Positions 12,396 through 23,580 of a DNA stretch of 64,000 nucleotides are shown in pieces. Where the stretch lies: positions 2,350,751-2,414,750 of the forward strand of contig OX104122.1 of the NCBI GenBank assembly GCA_944474755.1. Direction: 5' to 3'. This DNA comes from Limnoperna fortunei. Lineage: Eukaryota; Mollusca; Bivalvia; Mytilida; Modiolidae. Both the position numbers and the translations under genes were made by a program. Position 1 is the stretch's first letter, and the number at the start of each line of letters is the position of its first letter. The notes under the pieces are model-generated. The model worked only from the letters and a program-made list of their open reading frames with translations. It ran no database searches and was not told the origin of the DNA.

Positions 12396-13060
12396 TTTGA
12401 ATAATGTGCAGATAATTATCATCAGATAATGAGCAGTTAGTCAATGCTGAAAATTCAGTTATTAATTTCAATTTAAGCTGTATATGCAGATCATATCAAA
12501 AAGACGCTGTGTGTTGAAATCCTGCATCTACATGTCGGTTTAATTTGAAATGATGAAAATAGACAATACAGTTTATTAAAGTGAACTATCTTTCGTAATT
12601 TTATCCGTTTAAGTGAAATTGACTTTTTGCCAGGATTACTTAAGGCAATTTATAGCCAAATTTGGAAAAAAATTGTTCCTCTTCTGCATTTAGTATTTCG
12701 ATAGCTGTAATAGAACTATTCAGTTACAACAAATTATGCACATAAAATTATAATTATTTTTCATTTCCAATAGTTAATTAAATTCATTCTGTACGTTTTT
12801 ACATCATTTTTTATAGTGTGTATTTTGTGATGTATGTATTTGTTACTATCGTTGTTATTTATTCCGCGACTCACAACAATTTGTACACTTAAACCATTAT
12901 ATTTACATACCAACATAAGTACTAATTTGTTAACCTGACAAGTTGAATGAAGTGCAGACAGTACTGAACGTGGACATTAACTGATTTCCATCCATGAAAT
13001 ATTTTATTAAGGATGCATTTAACTATACCTAACTGAAAGGCGAACATGTTTACCGACAAA
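12396..13060. repeat. Dispersed repeat fragments also found beside the BEL/Pao 3' ends
   Basis: Positions 12400-12480 (TTATCATCAGATAAT, then AGTCAATGCTG) resemble 21914-21997 and 28812-28895. Positions 12945-13060 (ATTAACTGA, TATTTTATAA, AAGGCGAACA) resemble 21739-21870 and 28637-28770. The two pieces lie in opposite order at the two kinds of site but in the same orientation. The 12.48-12.94 kb stretch between them shows nothing else I recognise. Confidence 0.6.
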
Positions 13061-13189
13061 AACAGGAGCAACTAGAACTGTTTTACCTCCCTTACTCTGA
13101 TGTCTCACTATCATATAAAACGCATTTAAAAAATGTTTTATGAAGTTAAAATGAAGGTTATCCGTCGTCATCTGTTAACTTAATAAAGG

Positions 13190-13845
13190 AAAATTGCCTT
13201 AATAGTAAATGCAAAAGGTCATCAATCTTGGCAAAGGACGTATCGTTATAAGGTGAACAATCTGCATACCAAATATCTTAGGCTTTGATAAAATAACATT
13301 ATGTAAATTTTACCAGGAACGTTAATGTCGAGGTCATCAGCCATGGTATGCAACATATCTACCTACAAAAAATATCTACGGTCCTGTACAAAGGAAAAAA
13401 TAGAGATATGATCTTGAAGGTTAAGGTCAACCAGTAATTTGCAACAATATACCCATGGGACCTACAACAACATGCCAAATATCAAAAGCTTAGGTCAAAC
13501 GATAAAAAGGTTACAGGCAGGAGAGTTTCAATACAAAATCAACCTCGCAGTCAATGTCATATAAAGGTCATTATAATAACGCGACACACACTCTCATAGT
13601 GATATATCGTCATGCAAAATATCTAAGGCCTAGCTCAAGAGATCAACGATAACAGGTCGGACAACCTTTCAATTTAAAATTAACATAAATTTGGCAGTTA
13701 GGTCAAAGGTCAAGGTCACATGAAGTCATTATAATACGCGACACATCGCTTTAAAGTGATATATCTACTTGTACAATATCTAAGACCTAGGTCAAAATAC
13801 AAAAAAGTTAAAGGCTTCGCTGAGAAGATGAAAAACGAGAACAAG
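13190..13845. repeat. Degenerate AAGGTCA-type dispersed repeat
   Basis: Several loosely similar segments of roughly 110-170 bp. Each has a variant of AAGGTCAAGGTCA, then GCAACATATC or GCAAAATATC, then CTAAGGCCTAGGTCAA. No coding capacity is evident. The same style of repeat is seen near 58.2-58.5 kb. Confidence 0.6.
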
Positions 13846-14489
13846 AAGTAAATCAGACTAGAACTAAATTTCTCCCTTTGATAGCATACACGATAAACCA
13901 TTATTTTATGTCGTTTAAGGTAACTTTAAGCCATTTTTCATCTACTATTATATGATGACGCCTACATTATGGCGACGAATATCACAGTTTTACGGGGCCG
14001 GAGTATACGTTAAAAAACCCATATCTTTGGCAGAAAAACTGGCAATCTTACTCAATTTAGATTGAAGGCAAGCACTGTACATGTCAACATAAGTCATAAA
14101 GTGCCCGTAGCCAAAATAACTAATGTTTGACGGTCTGCTGATTGAAAGGCTTGGCAAACTATAATCACTCGAAAGAATTATATACGTGTGATATTGAATT
14201 ACAGTTTATCTGTATAATGGCATTAAAATGTCTTTCAGAGAAGAACTGAGAAAATAAAGTGTTGCGATAGCAATTGCAAATAGGAAAATCGATTTGTTTA
14301 CTTGAAGAAAACTTTCGATTAATTTTAAGAAGATATAAACTGAGCAATTAGTGGTGTAATCAGACATCGGATATCTTATCTTACAGATATAATATACTAT
14401 AAATTGTATTAAATTGTATGCATGCTCCACGAAAGTTCTTTGTGTAATATATTGTTTATTTGGAGAAGACTTCATAAATTTGTTTAACT
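13846..14489. other. Non-coding AT-rich DNA
   Basis: No gene is recognised. Around 14030-14085 a short stretch (AAAACTGGCAATCTTACTCAATT, shortened here to its core AAAACTGGCAATC) resembles the body of the minus-strand SINE at 60.74-60.90 kb. Confidence 0.5.
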
Positions 14490-14860
14490 TGTGTCTTATC
14501 CGTTTGCAATTTGAGCAAACAAAATATGTTTAAACTCAACATCGGATAACCCCAGACAAGCTTATTAGCAATAAAACAATACAGAGCACAAAGTACAACC
14601 ATTTAAGTTAAAATATAATTTCAACTAAAAAAACTAAGGAAAAGAAATTTAACACTATTATAAATATAATTATATATTTGCTCTGCGCCTGTCCATTTTT
14701 AAAATATTTTTAAAAGCTACATTTTAGGCGTGTGGAAGCTTGCAACTATAGGTAAAAATAATGAAATAGTATTGGTTCTTATGCTTTTTAACAAAAGATG
14801 TTCAAATATTTTCAAATAAGCGTCGTCTTTATTGCCCTTCTGATCATATCCGTACAAGTA
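14490..14860. repeat. Dispersed repeat shared with 34.85-35.17 kb
   Basis: Shared blocks in the same order: CATCGGATAA-CCCAGACAA, TATTAGC-x(4)-AAACAATACAG, a TTTCAA-rich stretch, GGCGTGTGGAAGCTT, and GTC-x-TCTTTAT-GCCC-TCTGATC. Similarity is moderate, so the copies are old. An LTR or a non-autonomous element is possible, but no ends are visible. Confidence 0.55.
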
Positions 14861-14941
14861 TACAACGCGTTAAAACTAATGAATTTGGTGTTGTAGTAAT
14901 ATCAAATAAACGGCGAAGAAAAGTATGTAGCAAACAAAGGA

Positions 14942-15080
14942 AACAGTTAAATAGCGGACGATATACCCCCGGGTATGAATATCTCCCGGGCTGCTCCATT
15001 ACGAGTATTGGGACCTATTTGTAGCTCTGCCCAGATAAAAAATGTCCATGGTGCTACATTAATGTAGCTTTGTGGAAGTG
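14942..15080 (+). mobile_element. Fragment: right end of the element family that interrupts the Pao RT
   Basis: CTCCATTACGAGTATTGGGA and the flanking TCTCCCGGGCTG closely match CTACATTACGAGTAATGGGA and TACTCCCGCTCTT at 31.60-31.64 kb. The outer part (AAAAAATG-x(4)-ATGGTGCTACATTAATGTAG) also parallels 31.67-31.70 kb. No left end is seen nearby, so this looks like a truncated copy. Confidence 0.55.
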
Positions 15081-15770
15081 TGTTGTGCTGATTATTACTG
15101 CACACTTTAACTTGATATAATTTAAATCTCAAGCGGCCCTAGTCGATTTCTAGTTCAAGACAGGTATAATCTATTTATATAATTATTGTTCATTTTAAAA
15201 ACACGACTAGAAAAAACGACATAAAGATCCAGCATCATGAGGATATTTTCTTTCGTTTAAAAAATATGTTGAAAAGAGTAGGATACACACAAAGTAAAAG
15301 TAATCACCCCTAGAACAAAAGAGAAAAATCATTTAGTTGGACCAGTAGAATTGCATTTTCTAGAGTACAAAAAGCATGTTTTTGCATAGCTGTTAATGTG
15401 CAAACAAAGATCTTTTGATTTGGTTTTTTCAATACTCATGTGCAGCAGCTCTTAATCTTTGGGAAATTGATTTTTCATGCGCTGCTTTGTATAAAGTTTT
15501 GTTATTAAAAAGATGAAGCTTATACAAATATCCAATCTGTCAACAAGTCATAATCTATTTAAAACAATTTTAAGGTACTGATACAGTGCGAAATAAAGGC
15601 ACTTTAAAAAATTTTCAGCCATCCTTGAGTCCAGATTTTATGAGGAGAGGCGGTGTCGCTTAATTACAGGTCCAGATCCGCCCGGGCCTGTTCTGTTAAT
15701 AATTAGAGTCGACTTTAGGTCGATTTTGGTCTGTAATTAAAGGTCCAGATTGTAACGAAAAGTTATTATG
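15081..15770. other. Non-coding DNA, nothing recognised
   Basis: The only internal structure seen is a short direct repeat: TTAATTACAGGTCCAGATCC near 15660 and GTAATTAAAGGTCCAGATTG near 15733. Confidence 0.5.
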
Positions 15771-15774
15771 AGTT

Positions 15775-15905
15775 GCTATTTCGGTTTAGTCGTTTCGTAC
15801 CATGTCATTTCGTTCCATTCCGTACCAAGATTTTGTCAGTTCGTACCATGCGTTATGACCAATTCGCACCATGCTAATTCAACATTTACCGTTTCGAACA
15901 ATATA
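15775..15905 (+). repeat. Orphan subterminal-like array of TTCGTACCATG motifs
   Basis: Five spaced variants (TTTCGTACCATG, TTTCGTTCCATT, TCCGTACCAAG, TTCGTACCATG, TTCGCACCATG) lie within about 95 bp. Their spacing is like the subrepeats of the MULE ends. No inverted partner is visible within the next few kb. Confidence 0.55.
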
Positions 15906-16092
15906 TAATTTAAGTATTTTTAATACTAGTATTGATAAGTTTAGGAGTTTGTGGTATTAGAGTCAAACGAAAAGACAAGAAACATATAAGAATGTCATAT
16001 TTTAACAAGATACGGTAACAGCCTGCTATAGATCTTTGATGTTAGTTGCAAATTGAACAATAAAAGAAAAATGCGGGTTGCTTGTTTAAACA

Positions 16093-16212
16093 ACGATTTT
16101 CAAGTGTCCTTGTAGATGGAATAGGTCCAAGCCATGTTTCTCTCAATAAAGAATCCGAATGATAGTTTTGACAATTTTTTTCGATTGTCTTTGTAGATGG
16201 AATAGGTCTAAG
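16093..16212. repeat. Two-copy direct repeat
   Basis: CGATTTTCAAGTGTCCTTGT with TAGATGGAATAGGTCCAAG recurs about 85 bp later as CGATTGTCTTTGTAGATGGA with ATAGGTCTAAG. The 16.21-16.68 kb stretch after it is AT-rich and shows nothing else. Confidence 0.7.
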
Positions 16213-19147
16213 TTCACCAAAAGTCATTATAACTTTTTTATAACCTATCCATAACTTAAATTTCTGCTCAAAGTAAACTGAAAATACAATCCTATGATCA
16301 AAAATACATTGCTTAACTCGACCCTATTGTCATATGAAAAAAAAGTATACTTCATTAAATACACAACATTCAATATCAAATAAATGTATATAGATTTGAA
16401 GAAAATGTAAATGTTAATATGAATAGCTGCTTGTAAAAATATATGCAACTGTCATTAGACAGTCCTTACGAACTTTATATGTATTTCTTGATTGTTGTCA
16501 TGAATGATTTAAAATAAAACATAAGTGAAATGTACTAAAAATGAGTGATAATTATGTACAAGGACGGAAATGATATTATATCTGCATCCTGTTAATTAAC
16601 AAGTACCTCCATTACCAACTATCAACTGGGTAAAACAGTAAAAATGTACAACATCCAAAATATATGACAACGTAGCTCTTTGATTGAACGATACATATCA
16701 TTTGGTAGTTACTAATCTAAATATATCAATGTCCAACATTAATTTCTCCTCTAAAGCTGATAAGATAAATCACAAGGACTTCACAAATTTAGTGCTTTAT
16801 TAACTTCACTTGATTAAACGAGGTTAATAAATCAATAAAATATGTGTGGATGGACAATCATATTAAAATACATGAATAGGTCTGGTTTCAAATTAAATAT
16901 ATGAATATTTTCAAACATATGAATATGGTGGGTGTTTAATCTCTGTCCGCAGAACTGTACCAAAAAGTACCCTTATTTACCCCCTCCCACGTGACTGATT
17001 TAACTTTCCAAAACACAGTCATAGTTTTTGCAAAATTGCTTGATATGTCCATGTCACCCATTATCTAGAATAGAAACAGGATTCAAACTACAAATAGAAA
17101 AATATCAAAATTACACCCTCCCCCCAAAAGAAAACCTCCTAAAATTGTTGCAAAATACCTCAACAGACATGTTTACACTGAAATTTACATATGGAACTAA
17201 ATGGTCTCCAAACTATTGCAAAAAAATCGTTATATTGAAAATTCCACCCGGTTCGAAATGGCTGTGGTACTTGACTCTGCCACTGGAAGGTACATATAGT
17301 CTCTAAAATTAATTCCCATTTATTACGATAATTTATCAAATCTCGATAGTTAAATTTTCACCTTTTAAAGTTCAAGATTTACCGTAGACGTCAAAACCAG
17401 TTTAAATTTTATATTGTTATTTCTGGTTACTGTTTGGTACTGTGTTATTTTGATTTACAGTACCTTGCAGTGGACAATGGAGATTCGATGAAAACATCAA
17501 TTATTTACCAAATATCCGTTTATAAATAAAATCATTTCATTTTGGGTAAAATTTTTGGTTGACATAGGATCGAAACGTAAATGCATGTGTGGTGAGGGTG
17601 AGGTTCTGTATTGTAGATTGCTAGGAAGACCTGTAATATTTTATGTTCTGTTAAAAGGTGGTGTTATTTTAGATTGCGGTTTTTCTATTTTGTATTGATC
17701 TTTTTTTTTATCAGAATGTCATCTATGGGAGTTTGCGTTGTTTACATTAGTGTCGAGAACTACATTTTATGACGTAGTCATTGAAAAAAGTAGTTCGGAC
17801 ATCACGTAAAATAAAATAATTAAAACTTGTTTGGAAAATCAGTTTCGTGTTCGCACATATTTTTAAGATGCAAACAAATTACATTTATAACCCTCACCAA
17901 ACAAACATACATTTACATAAGGGAGGTATTAATTATTCCTGTTTCCAAGTACAAACCCGATGTCACACATGCAATATGTTCTAATTAATCGCCAATATAT
18001 TTCCAGTCTTTAAGGTTATTGACACCAATATCGCTAGTTGAACCCATATAAGAATAAATTTGAATTGAAGTTATTCCTATTTGACAAAAACGACCCGGAT
18101 ACGTAAATACGGGCCGACCTTAAATTATAGATACCCGGTTACAAAATGTTAATTGTACGTATCTGGCCGGATACGTAAATTGGCGATAACTATAATTATA
18201 CGACAGCGTTCGGAGTACAGAGAGAAAACCCTCGACCAACGGCATGAAACTGGCAATCTTGTCAATAAAGATTGCAATGTTGACAGAAACGTGATTAATA
18301 GTAGACGACTACCTAAACCACTCGGCGATCGATCCCCCTTTATCGGTTTTTAATTATTGTATATTTATGTATGTATTGCTTAAGCCTTTACAAGTGTGTA
18401 AAGTTGTGTCTTGTCTTTTTTTGACATCTGTCATATGTTATTAAACTTTGTTGGTCACAGATACATAGAGGTATACTGGGTCAACAGTTCCTTCTAGATA
18501 AATAGACTTGTAACATTTCCTGGATCAACTTAAAATCCGGTTACACTGCGTTAAAATTGCAATAAACTGAGGAAATACCGGGGTGGTGGAGGGTTCAAAG
18601 GAATGAACAAAAGCTGAACAAATTTGACGAGAAGAACGTTAAAGAGACCCTTATGTAGTGTTGATAAGAGTAGGCCCATTGCTCATCGCTACCAAACTCT
18701 AAAAAATTGAGTGGGTGTCAAGTATTTCAGTTCGTTTGTTCACCACATTTCCACAGCTGACTTATTGTGTTAACTCGCTGGACGTTCAATAATCATACAA
18801 TCAATCAGTCTTTCAATATTAATGGACGACGGGAAACAGCTATATATTTTCAAAGTACCGTTCACATCCGTTAGAGAAAAGCAGTGTTTGCATATTCGAG
18901 AGACAAAACAAATTCTGAAAAAGGTTTGCTTGTCGCCATTCTACCTTTGCTTGATTCCATTGGTGGAAAAACATACTTCTTCAATCTTTTTTTTAAATAA
19001 AAACAAGACAAGTTGCTCTTTGGCGCAATAGTTCGATTCAGTGTCAATTGAAATTAAAATTGTAAATTAAGATTTACGGTTTAAGTCGTTCATGTGCATT
19101 TATATTTATTTTAGCGCCTCATCAATCTCAGTTACAAAGCTCAAACA

Positions 19148-20252
19148 CTATGGATCGGCATAACGACCAATAAAAAGAGGTATTCCAGTATCTTTATCAA
19201 TAATAAAAAACATGAACGGGTGGTCTGCAATAAATTCAAATGGCGGTGGTGATGACGAGCGTGGTAGATGCTGTAGCTTCACTACCTTCCTCGTTGACAA
19301 CCAAACATGTTTTGTGACGTGCATCACTGACATATATGCTCTTGTCGTTAAACTTTTTTGGTACCATTTTACTGAATTAGAGACTGAAGCGTAAAATATT
19401 TCAGTCATTCCGAGTGACATTAATATCGGTTTTAAATCATATCCAGCTTCGATTCTGAATTTAGGAATTCGTATAAAATTTTCCTGTTTCCGCAATTTTG
19501 AAATAAATCTCTGAAATTTGCTGCGAGTTAATTGGTCTTCTAGTTGCGATAAACCAGTTCCTGTATTTGGTAATACGAATATAATGGATAGCTTTTCTCC
19601 AACATATGGAAGTTCTAAAACTTTACAGTCAAGCTCAAAATTTTCTCCAGACTATGCTTCAAACCTGCCATACATCATATCCACTTCTCGCTGAATGCCT
19701 GAACTTACAAAAAAAATTATCTTCTTTGTTTCCTTTTGATTAAATTTAGTTTTCCATGTTCCTTTAAAGTAAACAGCATTCCTAATGGAAGCATATCCGT
19801 AATTTTATTATTAGTTTTTGTTGCTATCCAGCTGTTATTCTGTTTCTTGACTCTTCCGGTTTAGTTGTAAAATCTAATAGTTCTAATTCACTGCCATAAT
19901 ACATCAAGGCTTAAGCCTTATAAGAATTAAGAACAGAGAATATCTGGCTACCAAACAATCTATTGGCAACAGACAATGTCAATCCATTTTGTGTTCTGTG
20001 TTCCGGTTGTCTGTTTATTTCATAGTAACCAAGGTTTACGTTAGTTAACAGTTCTGTGTTAAATATGCATGTCATCATTTGTTGTTTAGTTGTACCATCC
20101 GTTCCTAACATAAGAAATAGAAGAGCCGAGCAGATGCTGTATGGTGCTAAAAACGCATTCCCGTTTGTTTGTAATCCACTATACAAATTAAATAAAAAAT
20201 TCGCAATTCCTTGGTCAAATTCAAGGTTTTGTGCTGCTGGATTTGTAGCCAT
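19148..20252 (-). pseudogene. Serpin pseudogene, copy A
   Basis: An intronless serpin of about 1.1 kb, the usual length, beginning at the ATG at 20250-20252 (MATNPAAQNLEF). Motifs in order: APYSICSALLFLMLG, FGSQIF, YYGSELELLDF, SWIATKTNNKITDMLP, NAVYFKGTWKTKF, VDMMYGRFE, VLELPYVGEKLSIIFVLP, IRIPKFRIEAGYDL, the hinge NEEGSEATAST, and ADHPFMFFIIDKDTG with LFIGRYADP at the end. Lesions: a TAA after SYKA (about 19916), a frameshift before SWIATK, a small deletion plus frameshift between DMLP and NAVYF, a TAG at 19652-19654, and the hinge in a different frame from the segments on both sides. It cannot make a working inhibitor as read. It is paralogous to the fragment at the left window edge. Confidence 0.88.
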
Positions 20253-20309
20253 AGCTATGTGTAATCCTGTATAATTGAAGTTAAACTTAACATTCGTTAA
20301 CAACACAAC

Positions 20310-21735
20310 AATGTCATCTGAATGTGTTATGTAAATATATATTTGTATATGTTCTGTTCTGAGAAATGTATACGCGTTGTTATTGCCTTGAACCCATTAA
20401 AAGTTACATATTGTTTTTAACCACACGTCCGTTAATAAACCAACGTCGTTCTTCGTATTTACCTTTACCTTATCATAATATCTATCACTCTCCTTCAAAG
20501 AGAACATAACTGATTCCCAGGTAAAACCTCATCCCCCCCCCCGACTACATTTGTAAACAAAGAATGATGTTAGTAAAATAATAAATTATATATTATTTAT
20601 TTGTATATTGTATATTTATACATATTTGATCCAGTTTTATGTTAAAATTTACTGCGTTTATATGCGAAGCTTATACGCAACCGCAATGAGAGATATCTCT
20701 CATGATGTCAACCAATGTGTGGCAGAGGTAAGTGCGTGGAGATTTTACTACTTTGTATTGAGATACATGGAGCGTGTTCTTTAAGATTAGTACTCTCCTT
20801 GTGAAAGAACTGTGAACTGTTCCAAATATCTTTGATGTTAACTGTCTACTTTAGGTGCGATTTCAATTTTTTTTTAAATTCATGAAAGATGTACACTGAA
20901 TAATTTGTCACTATAAATTGTATTCAACTTGCTATATTGTTATTACTTCATATAAGTAAAATAGCAGTGGTATTACAGGTAAGTGTGCAGAAGTCAACAA
21001 TTTTCTAATACGAAGGCTGTTCCTAATATGAATTTTTCCTGGACGTGATGATACGTAACTATCTGATTTGGCAGGCACTTCGTTCTCGTTTGGAGGACGC
21101 AATCTTTGTTTAGATTCTGGTTACTCACTTAGTTTGTGGTTTATTCTGTGTCGTGTGTCGTTGTCTCAATTCGTATTTATTTGCTGTCCAGTGGTTTTGT
21201 TCATGTTCTAGGTTTGGTTACTTTTTTCTGTTATAATATATAATTTTTTATTATTTAATGCAATACAGAATTTTTATAGATATTATACAATTACTGCACA
21301 AGAACGAGATCAATACGAGGTTTTATGGAGCAGGGTAGAATAAGTAGAATAATATTGAACAAGGCAAAGCCCAGCTTCATACAAAACCTCATTTTGATGT
21401 ACAAGTGTATTAATTCTTTTATTGCATAATATTAAGTCACAAAATTGTAAAGACATAAACTTTGTGTACTTTACATTGTGTTTCTTTGTAATTTGAATAA
21501 TCACTTTATCAAATCAATAATTTTAAAATAACAAGAAGAACTAATTTAAATACTACACTTTAAACATAATGCGCAGTTTGTAAATTATGGTTTTGTTATT
21601 GATGTACTTATCTCATGACTGGAAAATATCAGTAATATAAGACCGTACACAAACAAAATTAACATAGCACGACTTAAAACGACAAGTACACATATATACA
21701 AACATAAGTAATATCAAATCTTTTTCTTAACTTCA
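20310..21735. other. Non-coding part of duplication copy A
   Basis: AT-rich DNA with a C11 run near 20525 and no recognised gene. The same stretch lies in copy B at 27.21-28.63 kb. Confidence 0.5.
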
Positions 21736-21999
21736 CCAGATGAATTAAGTGCGTTTAGTACATGACTTGGTCATTAACTGACTCCCAATCATACTTATTA
21801 TATATAATATTTTATAAGGGCTACATGATGCCTAACCTAACAGGAAGGCGAACAAGTTTACAGACAAAACAAAGGTTTACGTATTATGATAAATTTAGAT
21901 AAACTTTTATTAAAGTGCAGATTGTTATCATCAGATAATTAGCATTTAGTCAATGCTGCAAATTCCGCTATTGATTCAATTTTAAGCGGTACACGCCCA

Positions 22000-23580
22000 G
22001 AAATGCGACCCACTAGGAGGATTAAACTTCCAATCGACATTTTTCTGTAGCATCGAACTTTCGATCTGATGTTAGTTCCAATTTGCTTTTTCCAGTTCCC
22101 GTTCAGCTCCGATGCTATTTGTTCCGTTGTCAGATCGTATTAGAATGACTTATCCACGGAGAGTTATAAACATTCGTAAAACATTGATATATGAATCAGT
22201 GGTGATGTAGCGAATTCCAAAAAAAAATAGCTCGACATGCAATACATGTAAATATTACACCATTTAGTCGGCATCTGCGCTGCTTAACCTCAAAAGGTCC
22301 AAAGTAATCTACATCGACTCTAGTAAACGGCAGTTCGTCTGGTAATAAGCGATATTCAGGTAATTATGCTATCTTTTGTTTTCCAACATTTGCTTTCTGT
22401 TGACGACAAATGACGCACTTTGTGATAATCTTGCTTCTCCCAGACGACGCATTCACTATCCAGTGTTTTTGTCTCACCATCGACAACGTATGATTTCGTC
22501 CGATGTGTTTTAACAAGATATTAAAATGACGTAGAATCAAGTTCTAACCCCAATTGTTCTTCGGAAGAACAACTGGATGTTTGCATTCGTCCGGTAAACT
22601 TTAAGCCTGCAAAAGTTCTCAAATAATCCACTATCGAGATGTGCATCTTGAGTTCTTATACAACTGTCCTTGCTGATTCTCTTCTTTCCTGATGCTATGG
22701 CATCTATTTACCTGGTAAAGGCTTGATGTTGCAAATTATTATAATAGTTTTTTTTCCGAGACTTCCAAATCTTTCAAAGTCAATGCCTTTCTGTTGATAT
22801 ATCCTGTTAAATATTCTTTCGCTTCAACATTTTTTCCGATTTTCATGATCCATGCCAAGGATCGCTTTAACTTATAACATGAAGATTAATGCTCGAACAG
22901 TTGGAACATAACATTCAGGTTAATGTGGCTTCCTCTTGTCACATCGGTAACAACCTATATGCGTTTCATTTCAAAATCATGTATATCAATGTTTTCAAGA
23001 TCTTCTGATGGCAACTAAGGCCACTCGTCTTGATGTCGATGAAAAAATTTTGGAGCTTCGATCCAGCGTTTCCTGAATAAATCATTAGCGGAAGCGCCCC
23101 TAGAAGCAATGTCTGCTGGATTTGACTTAGTGTTGAGATATCTGCATTCTGCAACATTTGATCCCTCATGGATAACTGAGTCCGTTTGCAACCAAAGTTT
23201 GAAATCTTGCGGTCGAGTTGTTTACGTTTCGAAGAACAGACATACTATCAGTCCAGAAACAAGAATTTTTCACTGGAATTTCATGTTCACTTAGCTGTAA
23301 GTTCCAACCTCGGAATAGTAACTTGTTCCAAAGGCGTAACTCTAGCATTTCTCATGACAAACGAACAATGAATTTCATAATCAACATTTTCAAGTCTTAG
23401 GTAAGTAACCAATCCATAATCAGTTTCACTTGCGTCGGCAAAATGATTCAGCGGAGCAGATAAAACGGTTCCAAATCAAGGTTTGAAGCAACGTGTCACA
23501 CTGAAATCTGATAGTTTATACAAATCATTATACCAAAGCTCCCAGTTTTCAAGAACGGGTTGTGGAACTGGATCGTCCTA
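22000..23580 (-). pseudogene. BEL/Pao retrotransposon 3' fragment: RNase H and integrase, copy A
   Basis: Read leftward: an RNase H domain (HFADASETDYG, IPRLEL, FWTDSMSVLRNV), a tether region (NPAD, ASRGA, KRWIEAP), an HHCC zinc-binding region (HTLSMVRQKHW, CVICRQQKAN), then the integrase core with one catalytic Asp in VDVDYFGPFEVK and another in RSDNGTN, ending near WKFNPPSG. Stops and frameshifts break it throughout (for example stops before LPEYR and before VILIRSDN). It starts abruptly at the duplication junction, so RT, protease and Gag are absent from this copy. Beyond 22000 the sequence changes to a dispersed repeat with no clear LTR. Confidence 0.85.

Larger units (their letters stand above)
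16684..23580. repeat. Tandem segmental duplication, copy A (6897 bp)
   Basis: The whole segment recurs from 23581 at a constant offset of 6896-6899 bp, with only scattered substitutions and small indels. It contains a serpin pseudogene (minus) and the 3' part of a BEL/Pao retrotransposon (minus). Its stretches 16.7-19.14 kb and 20.31-21.73 kb hold no gene I recognise. Confidence 0.95.

Noticed and set aside
14165..14475. Overlapping minus-strand open frames of 60-89 codons
   Set aside because: Low-complexity AT-rich translation with no conserved motif and no splice or neighbour support.
17028..17306. 92-codon open frame repeated at 23925-24203
   Set aside because: Its conservation between the two sites only reflects the recent 6.9-kb duplication. 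It has no recognisable domain and typical non-coding AT composition.
18153..18353. 66-codon open frame repeated at 25051-25251
   Set aside because: Same reasoning: both copies come from the duplication and there is no family resemblance.
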